Below are positions 1 to 10,700 of a stretch of DNA of 33,950 nucleotides, piece by piece. The notes beneath the pieces are model-generated. The model had not been told where the DNA came from. It was given only the letters and a program-made list of their open reading frames with translations, and made no database searches. Numbering within the stretch: the first letter of the stretch is position 1; each line of letters begins with the position of its first letter. Where the stretch lies: assembly GCF_002101785.1 (NCBI RefSeq), contig NZ_LQPJ01000089.1, forward strand, positions 1-33,950, written 5' to 3'. This DNA comes from Mycobacterium palustre. Its GTDB lineage: Bacteria; Actinomycetota; Actinomycetes; Mycobacteriales; Mycobacteriaceae. The position numbers were made by a program, and so were the translations under genes.

Positions 1-60
1 CACGCCATGTTGCGCACCCGACAGCCCTACAACCCGGCCGGCAGCACCAACGCGGCTTGA
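1..60 (+). CDS. C-terminal tail of a gene cut by the window edge
   Basis: Frame 1 is open from the first base and stops at a TGA at 58-60, giving 19 residues that end ...QPYNPAGSTNAA. The pattern HAMLRTRQPY faintly recalls the C-terminus of IS110-type transposases, but 19 residues cannot prove this. A perfect 6-bp hairpin (GGCTCG-ATG-CGAGCC, 105-119) lies 45 bases downstream and could help end the transcript, although it has no T-tract. Confidence 0.4.
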   Translation, partial: HAMLRTRQPYNPAGSTNAA

Positions 61-283
61 CAAACGCATTAGGGAGCTTCCATTGCCTCAGATCCAAAGG
101 GGTCGGCTCGATGCGAGCCCGCCGCTATCCCGTACCCGCCGGCGCGGCCGATAACCGCGTCGAAGCGTTTCGGTTGCCCGACGCGCGCGGGCACCCCAAC
201 CCTATTCGCCTACAGTGGACCACGATTCGACGAACCTCAAGCCGCAGGGCGACCGGAGTGGTGCACGGAAAGGCAACACCGAC

Positions 284-1150
284 ATGACCGACGAGCTGAC
301 GCCGCATTTCGCCGACGTGCAGGCGCACTACGACCTGTCCGACGACTTCTTCCGGCTGTTCCTCGACCGCACCCAGATGTACACCTGCGCCTACTGGCTC
401 GGCGGCGACGACATGACCCTGGAGCAAGCGCAGATCGCCAAGATCGACCTCTCGCTGAGCAAGCTGGGCTTGCAGCCGGGCATGACCCTGCTGGACCTTG
501 GCTGCGGATGGGGAGCGGCCATGATGCGGGCCATCGAGAAATACGACGTCAACGTCGTCGGCATCACGCTGTCCAAGAACCAGGTCGCCCACGTCGAGAA
601 GCTGTTCGCGGCGTCGGACAGCCCGCGTTCCAAACGGGTGTTGCTCGAGGGGTGGGAGCGGTTTCACGAGCCGGTGGACCGGATCGTGGCGATCGGCCCG
701 TTCGAACACGTCGGCTACGACCGCTACGACGCCTTCTTCGAACGCACCTACGAGCTGTTGCCGCCCGGTGGCACGATGCTGTTGCACACGATCACCGTCC
801 TGTCGGAGAAGGAGATCATCGCCTCCGGCCTGCCGCTCACCCCGGCGATCGTCGAGTTCAGCGACTTCATGAAGACCGAGATTTTTCCCGGCGGCTTCCT
901 GCCGACCATCGACATGGTCAAGCAGTTTTCGGCCAAGGCCGGCTTCAAGCTGAAGCGTCGCCAATCGCTGCAGCGGCATTACGCGAAGACCCTCGACGTA
1001 TGGGCCGCCAACCTGGAGTCGCGCAAAGAAGAGGCCATCGCGATTCAGTCCGAAGAGGTCTACGAGCGGTACATGAAGTACCTCACCGGGTGCGCCAACC
1101 TCTTCCGCAAGGGCTACACCGACCTCAACCAATTCACCCTGCGCAAGTAG
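284..1150 (+). CDS. Mycolic acid cyclopropane synthase / methyltransferase (CmaA1-like)
   Basis: This is an SAM-dependent methyltransferase of the CmaA/MmaA/PcaA family, which modifies unsaturated meromycolate chains on acyl carrier protein in the cytosol for cell-envelope mycolates. The 288 residues match the usual family length (about 287). The N-terminus has the family HFADVQAHYDLSDDFF stretch, and the SAM-binding motif DLGCGWG is at 71-77. Residues equivalent to the bicarbonate/active-site set of CmaA1 are present: Cys35, Glu141, His168, Tyr233 and Cys270. The C-terminal YERYMKYLTGC is also typical. I chose ATG 284 because it matches the family N-terminus and has AAAGG about 11 bases upstream; an in-frame start at 215 would add 23 atypical residues. 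It is closest by eye to CmaA1, but assignment as cyclopropane synthase rather than another mycolate methyltransferase is inference. Confidence 0.88.
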   Translation: MTDELTPHFADVQAHYDLSDDFFRLFLDRTQMYTCAYWLGGDDMTLEQAQIAKIDLSLSKLGLQPGMTLLDLGCGWGAAMMRAIEKYDVNVVGITLSKNQVAHVEKLFAASDSPRSKRVLLEGWERFHEPVDRIVAIGPFEHVGYDRYDAFFERTYELLPPGGTMLLHTITVLSEKEIIASGLPLTPAIVEFSDFMKTEIFPGGFLPTIDMVKQFSAKAGFKLKRRQSLQRHYAKTLDVWAANLESRKEEAIAIQSEEVYERYMKYLTGCANLFRKGYTDLNQFTLRK

Positions 1151-1281
1151 CGACGGCTCGCCGCGCGTCGCCGTCGCGCCGATAAAGCCGCTACCAGCCG
1201 CAGGTGAACATTTGCGATTTCCGCACGCCGGATGCCGGTTCGGCGGTGCGCACCCGGCGCGCCGATGGAAGTATCGCAGGG

Positions 1282-2781
1282 GTGGCCACCAAGAAACCGC
1301 AAACGATCGCCTACCCGGCGCCGGACTCACGCCCGCGCCGCCACGACTCCGACCCGCTCGACCCGCACGTCATCGTCCTGTTCGGGGCGACGGGAGACCT
1401 CGCCAAACGCAAGCTGCTTCCCGGGCTGGCCTACTTGGACCAGTCCGAGCTCGCCCCCGACATCCAGATCGTCGCGACGTCGCTGGAGGACTTCAGCGAC
1501 GATGAGTTCCGCAACCTCGCCAAGAATGCGATCGATTCCTTCGGCATGCACAAGCTCACCGACGAGCAGTGGGCAAACTTCACGAAAATCCTCCGATACG
1601 TGCCGCAGGGCGCCGGGCCCGAAGCGCTCGCCGAGGCGGTCGCCGAAGCCGAGAACAACCTGGGACCCGACGTGCGGAGGCTGCATTACCTGTCGGTGCC
1701 GCCCAAGGCGGCGCGCGACGTCATCAATACGCTGCGCGACGCCAAGCTCGTCGAGCGTTCGCGGGTGGTGATGGAAAAGCCGTTCGGCACCGACCTGGCA
1801 AGCGCGGTGTCGCTCAACGACTTCCTGCACGAGACGTTCGACGAATCCCAGATCTTTCGCATCGACCACTTCTTGGGCAAGGAGGCGGCGCAAAACATCC
1901 TGGCGTTCCGCTTCGCCAACGGCCTGTTCGAGCCGATCTGGAACCGCAACTTCATCGACCACATCCAGATCGACATTCCCGAAACCCTGGGCCTGGACCA
2001 GCGGGCGAACTTCTACGAAAGCACCGGCGCCTACAAGGACATGGTGGTGACGCACCTCTTCCAGGTGATGGCCTTCGTGGTGATGGAGCCGCCGACCGCG
2101 CTCGAGCCGCGCGCGATCAGCGAGGAAAAGAACAAGGTGTTTCGCTCGATGCTGCCGGTGAAGCCGTCGGATGTGGTGCGCGGCCAGTACAACGGTTACC
2201 GCGACGAGGACGGGGTCGCAAGGGATTCCGACACCGAGACGTTCATCGCCCTCAAGGTCGGCATCGACAATTGGCGATGGGCCGGCGTGCCGATCTACCT
2301 CCGCACGGGCAAGAAGATGGCCGAGGGGATCCGCATCATCTCGATCGCGTTCAAAGAGGCGCCCCGCACCATGTTTCCGCCCGGCTCGGGGGTGGGCACC
2401 CAAGGCCCCGACCACCTCACCTTCGATCTCGCCGACAACTCGAAGGTGTCGCTGTCCTTCTACGGCAAGCGCCCGGGCCCCGGCATGAAGCTCGACAAGC
2501 TGTCCATGCAGTTCTCCTCCCAGGAGATCGACACCGTCGCCGATGTGCTGGAGGCTTACGAACGGCTCATCCTCGACGCGATGCGCGGCGACCACACGCT
2601 GTTCAACACCGCCGAGGGCATCGAATCCCTGTGGGAGCGTTCGCAGGAACTGCTCGACGATCCGCCGCCGGCCAAGATGTACCAGCCCGGCACGTGGGGC
2701 CCCAACGCCATCCACCAGTTGATTGCGCCGAACGCGTGGCGGCTGCCGTTCGAGCGCGAGTGGCGACAAGCCAGGGGCTGA
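1282..2781 (+). CDS. zwf: Glucose-6-phosphate 1-dehydrogenase
   Basis: It oxidises glucose 6-phosphate to 6-phosphogluconolactone with NADP+ (or a related cofactor), the entry step of the oxidative pentose phosphate pathway in the cytosol. The nucleotide-binding motif GATGDLAKRKL is at about 35-45, EKPFG at 165-169, and the active-site signature RIDHFLGKE at about 193-201. The 499 residues are normal for the family. I chose GTG 1282 (protein begins MATKKPQT) because it has GGAAG about 10 bases upstream; the frame is open back to 1204, but that extension looks like non-coding sequence. No tkt, tal, opcA or pgl gene is next to it, so it is a stand-alone zwf rather than the pentose-phosphate cluster copy. 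It starts 131 bases after the methyltransferase and may have its own promoter. Confidence 0.92.
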   Translation: MATKKPQTIAYPAPDSRPRRHDSDPLDPHVIVLFGATGDLAKRKLLPGLAYLDQSELAPDIQIVATSLEDFSDDEFRNLAKNAIDSFGMHKLTDEQWANFTKILRYVPQGAGPEALAEAVAEAENNLGPDVRRLHYLSVPPKAARDVINTLRDAKLVERSRVVMEKPFGTDLASAVSLNDFLHETFDESQIFRIDHFLGKEAAQNILAFRFANGLFEPIWNRNFIDHIQIDIPETLGLDQRANFYESTGAYKDMVVTHLFQVMAFVVMEPPTALEPRAISEEKNKVFRSMLPVKPSDVVRGQYNGYRDEDGVARDSDTETFIALKVGIDNWRWAGVPIYLRTGKKMAEGIRIISIAFKEAPRTMFPPGSGVGTQGPDHLTFDLADNSKVSLSFYGKRPGPGMKLDKLSMQFSSQEIDTVADVLEAYERLILDAMRGDHTLFNTAEGIESLWERSQELLDDPPPAKMYQPGTWGPNAIHQLIAPNAWRLPFEREWRQARG

Positions 2782-2835
2782 TCGCATCGTCACTCCCGCG
2801 CGACACCGGGAACCATCACGACTGGAAACGCAACC

Positions 2836-5800
2836 GTGGGTTCCCGTCCTCGGCGAGCCGTATCGCGGCGGACGCCTATCGTGGCCGGAGTGGCCGAACC
2901 GTCCTCGCTGTCTGCGGCGCAACTGCGCGAGCGCCTCGACGGTCTGACCATCCGCGACGCCGCGCGGCTGGGCCGGCGCCTGAGGAACCTGCGCGGCGCC
3001 AAACCCGACGGGTTGCGGCGGCTCGCGGACCAGATCGCGGCGGGCGAAGCGCTCGTTGCCGCCCGGCGAGCCGCCCGCCCGGCGATCACCTACCCCGACC
3101 TGCCGGTCAGCGAGCGGCGCCAGGACATCGCCGACGCGATACGGGACCACCAGGTGGTCGTCGTCGCCGGTGAAACCGGCTCGGGCAAGACGACGCAGCT
3201 GCCCAAGATCTGCCTGGAACTGGGACGCGGCATCCGCGGCACCATCGGCCACACCCAGCCTCGCCGGCTTGCCGCCCGCACCGTGGCGCAGCGCATCGCC
3301 GACGAGCTGGGCAGCCCACTGGGCGACGCGGTCGGTTACGCCGTCCGGTTCACCGACCAGGTCAGCGACCGCACCCTGGTCAAGCTGATGACCGACGGCA
3401 TCCTGCTCGCCGAGATCCAGCGCGACCGCCGCCTGCTGCGCTACGACACGCTCATCCTCGACGAGGCCCACGAGCGCAGCCTCAACATTGACTTCCTGCT
3501 CGGCTACCTGCGTGAACTGCTGCCGCGCCGCCGGGACCTGAAGGTGATCGTCACATCGGCGACGATCGAGCCGCAACGCTTCGCCGACCACTTCGGTGGC
3601 GCGCCGATCGTCGAGGTGTCGGGGCGGACGTACCCGGTGGAGATCCGGTACCGGCCGCTGGAGGTTCCCGTCGCGTCGGGCGCTGCGGCGGATCCCGGCG
3701 ATCCCGACGACCCCGACCACGAAATCGTGCGCACCGAGATCCGCGACGAGATCGAGGCGATCGTCGATGCGATCGCCGAGCTCGAGGCCGAACCGCCCGG
3801 CGACGTGCTGGTGTTTTTGTCCGGCGAACGCGAGATCCGCGACACCGCCGAGGCCCTGAGCGATCTCGAGCACACCGAGGTGCTTCCGCTGTACGCCCGG
3901 CTGCCGACCGCCGAGCAGCAGAAGGTGTTCTTGCCCCATACCGGTCGGCGCGTGGTGCTGGCGACCAACGTCGCCGAGACGTCGCTCACCGTGCCCGGGA
4001 TCCGCTACGTCGTCGACCCCGGCAACGCCCGGATCTCGCGCTACAGCCGCCGCCTGAAGGTGCAGCGGTTGCCGATCGAACCGATCTCGCAGGCCTCGGC
4101 CGCGCAGCGCGCCGGCCGCTCCGGGCGGGTGGCTCCCGGCATATGCATCCGCCTCTACTCCGAGGACGACTTCGCGGCCCGCCCCCGCTACACCGATCCC
4201 GAGATTTTGCGGACCAACCTCGCCGCGGTGATTTTGCAGATGGCCGCCCTGCAGCTCGGCGAGGTCGAGAACTTCCCGTTCCTCGACCCGCCGGACCGGC
4301 GCAGCGTCCGCGACGGCGTGCAACTCCTGCAGGAGCTCGGCGCCTTCGACGGCGACGGCGCGATCACCGACCTCGGCCGTCGGCTGGCGCGACTGCCCGT
4401 CGACCCGCGGCTGGGCCGGATGATCCTGGCGGCCGAGTCCGAGGGCTGCGTGCGCGAGGTGCTGGTGCTGGCCGCCGCGCTGACGATCCCCGACCCGAGG
4501 GAGCGGCCCACCGACCGCGAGGAGGCCGCGCGCCAGAAGCACGCCCGCTTCGCCGACGAGGGCTCGGACTTCCTGTCATACCTTAACCTTTGGACCTACC
4601 TGCGTGAGCAGCGAAAGTCGTTGTCGGGCAGCGCCTTCCGGCGTATGTGCCGCAACGAATTCCTGCACTATCTGAGGGTTCGCGAGTGGCAGGACCTGGT
4701 CGGCCAGCTGCGCAGCATCGCCCGGGACTTGGGCATCGTCGAGCCCTCCGACGAGCAGGTGCCGGCCGATGCGGCCCGCGTGCACGCCGCTTTGTTGGCC
4801 GGGTTGCTGTCCCACGTGGGGCTGCGCCGGGAGGAGGCGCGCGAGTACCTGGGCGCGCGCAACTCGCGGTTCGTCCTGGCGCCCGGTTCGGCGCTCGCCA
4901 AGCGGCCGCCGCGCTGGGTGGTGGTCGCCGAGCTGGTTGAGACCAGCCGCCTGTACGGGCGGACCGCCGCGCGCATCCAACCGGAGGCGGTCGAGCGGGT
5001 CGCCGGCGATTTGGTGCAGCGCAGCTACAGCGAACCGCATTGGGACGCCAGGCGGGGCGAGGTGATGGCCTACGAGCGGGTGACGCTGTACGGCCTGCCC
5101 CTGGTCGCGCGCCGCCGCGTCGGCTACGCCGGCGTCGAGCCGCAGGTGGCGCGCGAATTGTTCATCCGGCACGCGCTGGTGGAGGGCGACTGGCAGACGC
5201 GGCACCGCTTTTTTCGCGACAACGCGCGGCTGCGGGCCGAGCTCGAGGAGCTCGAGGAGCGGGCGCGCCGCCGCGACCTGCTCGTCGGTGACGACGACGT
5301 GTACGCGCTCTACGACGCGCGCATCCCCGCCGACGTCGTCTCCGCCCGGCACTTCGACGCGTGGTGGAAGAGGCAGCGGCACAAGACACCTGACCTGCTG
5401 ACGTTCACCCGCGAGGACCTGCTGCGCACCGAGGACGCCGCCGATGCCGATCGGCCGGACGTTTGGCGGGCGGGCGATGTCGCGCTGCCGTTGACCTACC
5501 GGTTCGAGCCCGGCGCGGCCGACGACGGCGTCACGGTGCACGTGCCGATCGACGTACTCGCGCGCCTGGGCGGCGACGAGTTCGCGTGGCAGGTGCCGGC
5601 GCTGCGCGAGGAGCTGGTCACCGCGCTGATCCGGTCGCTGCCAAAAGAGCTGCGCCGCAACTTCGTTCCCGCGCCAGACACCGCCCGCGCGGTGCTGGCC
5701 GGCATCGACCCGGCGGGGCAGCCGCTGCTGACGGCGCTGCAGCGCGAATTGCGCCGGCGCACCGGGGTTTTGGTGCCCATCGACGCCTTCGACCTGGGCA

Positions 5801-6816
5801 AGCTCCCGCCGCACCTGCGCGTGACGTTCGCCGTCGAGTCGGCCGACGGCACCGAGGTGGCCCGCGGCAAGGACCTGCGGGCGCTGCAGCGGGGGCTGGC
5901 CATGCCGGCCCGGCGCGCCGTCGCGCGGGTTGTCGCCGGCGAGCTGGAACGGACCGGACTGCGCGGCTGGCCCGAGGACCTCGACGAGCTGCCGCGGGTG
6001 GTCGAGCGCACCGTCGACGGACGCGCCGTGCGGGGGTTCCCCGGGTTCGTCGACGCGGGCGCCGCCGTCGAGCTGCGCGCGTTCGCGACATCTGAGGAGC
6101 GGGACCGCGCGATGCGACCCGGCACACGGCGCCTGCTGCGGCTCAGCGTGGCCTCACCGGTCAAAGCGGTTGAGCGGCAACTCGATCCACGGACCCGGCT
6201 GGTGCTCGGCGCCAATCGGGACGGATCGCTGGCGGCGTTGCTCGACGACTGCGCCGATGCCGCGGTGGACGCGTTGCTTCCGGCGCCGGTGTGGACGCGC
6301 GACGAGTTCGCCGCGCTGCGCGATCGGGTGGGGGAGGGCCTGCGTTCGACGACGGTGGACATCGTCGCCCGAGTCGCGGACGTGTTGGCCGCCGCCCAGG
6401 ACGTACGGCTCGCGTTGCCCTCGCAGGCGCCGCCCGCCCAGGCCGAGGCCGTCGCCGACATCCGCGCCCAGCTGGACCGGCTCTTGCCGCGCGGGTTCGT
6501 CACCGCGACGGGCCGCGCGCGCCTCGCCGACCTCACCCGCTACCTGACCGCGATCCGCCGGCGCCTCGACCGGCTGCCCTACGCCGTCGAGGCGGACCGG
6601 GAACGGATGGGGCGGGTGCACGCCGTGCAGGACGCCTATGACGAACTGGCGCGGGCGCTGGGTCCCGCGCGGTCGGGGGCCGCCGACGTCGTCGACATCG
6701 CCCGCCAGATCGAGGAGCTTCGGGTCAGCCTGTGGGCCCAGCAGCTCGGCACGCCGCGGCCGGTCAGCGAGGAGCGGATCTACCGCGCGATCGACGCCGT
6801 GTTGGAAGGTTCGTGA
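2836..6816 (+). CDS. hrpA: ATP-dependent RNA helicase HrpA (DEAH box)
   Basis: This is a very large (1326 aa) superfamily 2 DEAH-box RNA helicase. HrpA proteins act on RNA in the cytosol, and the E. coli member is implicated in mRNA processing and stalled-ribosome handling. Walker A GETGSGKT is at 112-119, DEAH at 209-212, the SAT motif follows in STIEP context, and motif VI QRAGRSGR is at 424-431. Helicase-associated (HA2) and OB-fold regions follow, then a long C-terminal extension characteristic of bacterial HrpA (DUF3418-type). The GTG at 2836 has GGAAA seven bases upstream; GTG 2881 or 2890 are alternatives that would trim 15-18 residues. It lies 54 bases after zwf on the same strand, so co-transcription is possible but no functional link is evident. 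Confidence 0.92.
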   Translation: MGSRPRRAVSRRTPIVAGVAEPSSLSAAQLRERLDGLTIRDAARLGRRLRNLRGAKPDGLRRLADQIAAGEALVAARRAARPAITYPDLPVSERRQDIADAIRDHQVVVVAGETGSGKTTQLPKICLELGRGIRGTIGHTQPRRLAARTVAQRIADELGSPLGDAVGYAVRFTDQVSDRTLVKLMTDGILLAEIQRDRRLLRYDTLILDEAHERSLNIDFLLGYLRELLPRRRDLKVIVTSATIEPQRFADHFGGAPIVEVSGRTYPVEIRYRPLEVPVASGAAADPGDPDDPDHEIVRTEIRDEIEAIVDAIAELEAEPPGDVLVFLSGEREIRDTAEALSDLEHTEVLPLYARLPTAEQQKVFLPHTGRRVVLATNVAETSLTVPGIRYVVDPGNARISRYSRRLKVQRLPIEPISQASAAQRAGRSGRVAPGICIRLYSEDDFAARPRYTDPEILRTNLAAVILQMAALQLGEVENFPFLDPPDRRSVRDGVQLLQELGAFDGDGAITDLGRRLARLPVDPRLGRMILAAESEGCVREVLVLAAALTIPDPRERPTDREEAARQKHARFADEGSDFLSYLNLWTYLREQRKSLSGSAFRRMCRNEFLHYLRVREWQDLVGQLRSIARDLGIVEPSDEQVPADAARVHAALLAGLLSHVGLRREEAREYLGARNSRFVLAPGSALAKRPPRWVVVAELVETSRLYGRTAARIQPEAVERVAGDLVQRSYSEPHWDARRGEVMAYERVTLYGLPLVARRRVGYAGVEPQVARELFIRHALVEGDWQTRHRFFRDNARLRAELEELEERARRRDLLVGDDDVYALYDARIPADVVSARHFDAWWKRQRHKTPDLLTFTREDLLRTEDAADADRPDVWRAGDVALPLTYRFEPGAADDGVTVHVPIDVLARLGGDEFAWQVPALREELVTALIRSLPKELRRNFVPAPDTARAVLAGIDPAGQPLLTALQRELRRRTGVLVPIDAFDLGKLPPHLRVTFAVESADGTEVARGKDLRALQRGLAMPARRAVARVVAGELERTGLRGWPEDLDELPRVVERTVDGRAVRGFPGFVDAGAAVELRAFATSEERDRAMRPGTRRLLRLSVASPVKAVERQLDPRTRLVLGANRDGSLAALLDDCADAAVDALLPAPVWTRDEFAALRDRVGEGLRSTTVDIVARVADVLAAAQDVRLALPSQAPPAQAEAVADIRAQLDRLLPRGFVTATGRARLADLTRYLTAIRRRLDRLPYAVEADRERMGRVHAVQDAYDELARALGPARSGAADVVDIARQIEELRVSLWAQQLGTPRPVSEERIYRAIDAVLEGS

Positions 6817-6831
6817 CGGCCAGCCGCTACG

Positions 6832-6862
6832 CGAAAGTCGAGTAGTGCATTACGCATGTGCT
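6832..6862 (+). promoter_or_regulatory. Palindromic upstream element, copy 1
   Basis: The core GTAGTGCATTAC-GCATG lies 147 bases upstream of the ATG at 7009, in the same orientation as that gene. It matches copy 3 (12022-12052, minus) at about 25 of 31 positions, including an upstream CGAAAnTCG block, and shares GTAGTnnAYTACGCRTG with copy 2. The core is an imperfect 12-bp palindrome. Repetition before three separate transcription units suggests an operator or activator site; the regulator is unknown. A perfect 8-bp hairpin (GGACGCGC/GCGCGTCC, 6920-6938) lies between this site and the gene. Confidence 0.55.
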
Positions 6863-7008
6863 GGGTGTGGGGCGTGCGCGACGATGACGGCACCGGTGAC
6901 GGTACCGGCGCTGAGAGCGGGACGCGCGCGGCGCGTCCGCAACCAGCGGAATGAAAGCCCCTGGGGCACAATACTGCTCGACCCAGCTCTGCGTTAGGAG
7001 GTAGAGCC

Positions 7009-7722
7009 ATGACATCGCACGCACCACGGATCAGCGCGGCGGGGGAGCGGAAGCGATCGCGCAGGCCGGATCCGGCCGGAGCCGGCAATCGCCAAGCCGA
7101 CGACGACGGCTCGTCGATGTCGGTCGCCAAGATGGGGTTGATCGGCACGCTCGGCGCCGCGGCTGTCGGCGCGGTCACCTCCATCGTCATCGCGGTCATG
7201 CACGACGGTTCTGTCCCCAACGCTTCGGCAGGGGGCACCCCCGCACCGACGACCATCACCTCACCGAAGCCGATCCGGCCGTCCCCGCGCGGCTCGTTCG
7301 ACCAAGTGGCGATCAACGATTCGGGCACCGCGGTGACCGTCGCGGGCTCAGCCGCGAAGGACATCGACAGCGTGGTGGTCCTGGTGGGGCCGCGTCAGTC
7401 GGGTGGCCAGTATTGGGCCAACAGCACCAACGTGGTCAACGGGCGGTGGCAGCTGGTCGTCGCGACGGATCCCCACGTTCCGGTGCCCTACCAGATAAAG
7501 GCCTTTTACCGGGAGCGCGAGGCGGGGGCTTCCTACAGGCCGAACCAAGACGGCGCGGTGATCCGGGACGTCTCGCGCTTCAGCATGCCGCAATCCGGCC
7601 CGACGCCGACGCCGACACCGGCGCCTCCCGAGCCGTTGTTGAGCTGCGCGGAACAACACGGGGACAGCTGCTTCGATGGCCCCGGCTGGGGACCGCCGTC
7701 GGTCTACCAATCCGATCACTGA
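7009..7722 (+). CDS. Membrane-anchored protein of unknown function
   Basis: The protein has 237 aa. A charged N-terminal segment of about 40 residues is followed by one hydrophobic helix (about 42-64, MGLIGTLGAAAVGAVTSIVIAV), and the rest is predicted to lie outside the membrane. The outer part begins with a Ser/Pro/Thr-rich stretch, continues with a compact region (VAINDSGTAVTVAGSAAK and onward), then a Thr-Pro linker (TPTPTPAPP), and ends with a tail holding two cysteines that could form a disulfide. No enzyme motif is recognised. The start is well supported by AGGAGG at 6997-7002. It converges on the patatin-like gene with a 20-base gap. Its promoter region carries copy 1 of the shared palindrome, linking it to the two small minus-strand units at 11-12 kb. 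Confidence 0.75.
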   Translation: MTSHAPRISAAGERKRSRRPDPAGAGNRQADDDGSSMSVAKMGLIGTLGAAAVGAVTSIVIAVMHDGSVPNASAGGTPAPTTITSPKPIRPSPRGSFDQVAINDSGTAVTVAGSAAKDIDSVVVLVGPRQSGGQYWANSTNVVNGRWQLVVATDPHVPVPYQIKAFYREREAGASYRPNQDGAVIRDVSRFSMPQSGPTPTPTPAPPEPLLSCAEQHGDSCFDGPGWGPPSVYQSDH

Positions 7723-7742
7723 CCGGGTGGACCGAATGAGGG

Positions 7743-10700
7743 TCAGCGCCCGGTGTGGGGCTGGCCCTCATCGGCATCCTGGTGCCGCCGCGCATCGACT
7801 GACGTCCCGTTCGCCAAGCATTCGACGGCCTCTCTGGCGATCACCCGGCCCAGCTCGGTGTAGGCGGCGAACTGCCCCTCGTTGAACCACTGATCCGACG
7901 TAGGATCGTGCGGGAAGATTTCGTTGGCCGCCGCATAAGTCAGGAGCCAATACGGACAGGCCTGCGACACTACGGCTTTCACGAAGATCAGCCGCCCCGT
8001 CCTCTGCCGCAGACCCGCCGCGGCCGGATACGTGATGGTGCCCTCGACGACCGCACCTCGGGTGATGCGGTCGTTGAGGCCCGCCAGCGCGTTGTCCTCG
8101 GAAAAGCGTGTTCCGGAGCCCGGCGCGATGGCCTCGACGGAGTACGCGCCGGTCTGGTTCAGCGTGACGTCCACGCCCAGTTCATATTTGGCCAGCCGGA
8201 GCGCGTCGGTGAGACCAAGGGGCAGCGGGGGCGGATCGCCGCCGCCGTCGATGACGAAGATCAGTTGGCACCGCCGCCGCAGCGCCTCCACCAGGCCCGA
8301 GTTGTCGTAGTGGCCGCCGTCGGTGACCTGCACCAGGCGCGCGTTCTTGTTGTTGATCCCCAGGATCTCTCGATACAGGTACCCCGCGCCCCGCACGCTC
8401 GGCAGGGACGCAGGCCATACCCGGGGCAGGTCGTCGGCGCCCGCCGGGTCGGCGCCGGAGCTGCGCCGCTCTTCGAATTCCTCGAGTTGACGGACGAAGT
8501 TCGGGTTGGGTAGCCACGTGCCCAGGCGGGCACCCGAAATCGCGAGCAGCTTCTCGATGCCCTTGTCTTGGCGTCCCATTGCCGAAGCGAACGCCGCGCC
8601 GCTCACGGCGACCGCGGCCTGCACCGTCAGATCCCGGCGGATGCGGGCCGGCGACGCCGCGAACAGTTCCCTGGTGCGAAACCAGCCGAGCTCCGGTCCG
8701 CCGATGTAGTCCGCGCTCATCACGTACGACACGGCGTTGAGGCCGGGGGCGGGCTTGTCGGGGCCGGTGATGGTGGCCGAACACGCGAATACGAATTGCG
8801 GCCCGCGGCCCGTCCGGCCGTAGAGGTGCAGCCAGGTCGGTTCGCTGGCGGGGTACGGCTCCGCTGCGTTCGGCTGCCCCGTGTCGGGCGTTCGCCGCAC
8901 CGCGAAGGTGCGGGCCAGGCGGCGCCGATAAAACGGGTGCAGGCTAAGGGACGTGACGTCGGCGAAGCCCAAGAACAGCGTGGTGAACGCCAAACCGCCT
9001 AGCCACCACCAGTGCCAGGACAGCAGCACCGCGCGGTGTGGGCCCCACCCGTCTTTGGTGTCGTAGTCGAAGACACCGGCCGCGAAGCTGCCAAGCAAAG
9101 CGAGCCATACCAACAGCAGCACCGCCAGGGTGGCCAGGGTCAGCAGCAGCGCGATAACTTCCGGTGGCAGAACGCGTTTCAGAAACGACACGGACCGGTT
9201 TGCGCCGACCCGTTCGGCCAGCTTGTCTTTGTCGCGCCAGACCATCGCGGTCAGCGCGGCCAGGTAGTTAAGTCCCACGACGCCCGACACCGCGGCGAAG
9301 GCGCTTCCGGGACCCGACGGCGTGTGGTCACCCGCCCACCGGCAGAGCCGCATCAACCCCGGAATCGCGATCGTGACCGCGAAGACCACTAACGCGAACC
9401 CGGCGCTGGCGCGGGCCCATCCCGAGATTTGGGCCCGCCAGTCTTCGCTCATCGGGCCGGCCCATTTCCACTCGATGGCCAGCGCAATCAGGGTCAACAG
9501 CACGGCCCACACCGCGAAAAACCCCACCGCCCAATACGCGGCCGGCTGGGCGAACAGGGAGAGGAAATAGTCCTGGTGCTGCTTCGTCTCGGCGGCGGGT
9601 TGCCCCGGCGGCACGGGAGGAAACGCGGCGATCGGGATGCGGGCCAGTAGCCACCCTATCGCCGCACCCGCGAGAACCGGGACGCTGAAGATAGTCGCCA
9701 GCGATGCGACCAAGTTCTTGAGCACTTGCCCGAGGGCACGGACCAGTCCGAGCGGCGAGTCCGCGATGTAGCTCGATCCGCGGCGAACGTGGTCAAACTC
9801 CTCCGAACCCTCCTCGAACCGCTCAGACAGGGCCGCTACGTTGTCCAGAATCTGGTCTGGCGGTAAGGGTTTCGGCTTTCCGTCGCGGTCGAGCCGCCGT
9901 CCTTGCACCCCGAGGAGCCGCGCCCCCGCGGCATAGCCACCGCCGGACACCGAGATGACGTAGTCGAAGCCCTCCAGCAGCGTCCCGCCCGCGCCGCGCC
10001 GCCACGTCGCGCCGGCGTCGCAGGCGCGCAGCGGCGACGAAAACACCTGCATGGCCCCCATCGCCACGCACGCCGAGCGCACACCGCCCCCGGAAAGACA
10101 AAGCGCCCGAAGCGGTTCGGTTCGACCCTTCAGTGCCGCGGTGACTCCGGGCACGTTGTAGGCGTTGAGCCAGCTCTGTTGGTCTTCCATCAGTTTCGCA
10201 ACCGACCCGCCGGATTCCTTGACCGCCTCGTCGGTGGGTTTGGGATCCGGTAACTCCTTGCGCGCCAGCACCCCCTCCCACCACGGGCGACGCCACACCC
10301 GGCCGATCGCGGCCGTTGCGCCACGGACAACGATCCAAGCGGAGCCGATCAACCCGACCGCGGCGACGGCTAGCGTGCACATCTTGACGATCGCCGCGGC
10401 CGCGGTTGCGGTGCGTAACCGGTCGGTATCCCACGCCGGCCTCAGGGTCGACCACAACAAGACGTCCTGGGCCACACTGGCCAACACGGCGACGACGACC
10501 GCGGCGCCGATGAAACGGGCCATCAGGCAATCCAATTCAGAGTTCGCGCGGGCCCGGCAGATCAGCGCGCATCCCGCGAGGACCGCTCCATACCCCGCGA
10601 TCAACCAAAGGTCGCTGTGCAGCGCCGCGGGCAATCTCGATGGGATGTCGGCGACCCCGGGTCCGCGATCCCCGAACGTGTAACGGGTCAGTCCCGGCGT

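Noticed and set aside
105..119. Hairpin GGCTCG-ATG-CGAGCC as an intrinsic terminator
   Set aside because: No T-run follows; kept only as a remark under the partial first gene.
1327..4542. A 1071-aa open frame on the minus strand
   Set aside because: It is antisense to zwf and hrpA, is Arg/Ala/Gly/Val/Asp-rich as expected for a GC-driven shadow frame, and has no family motif.
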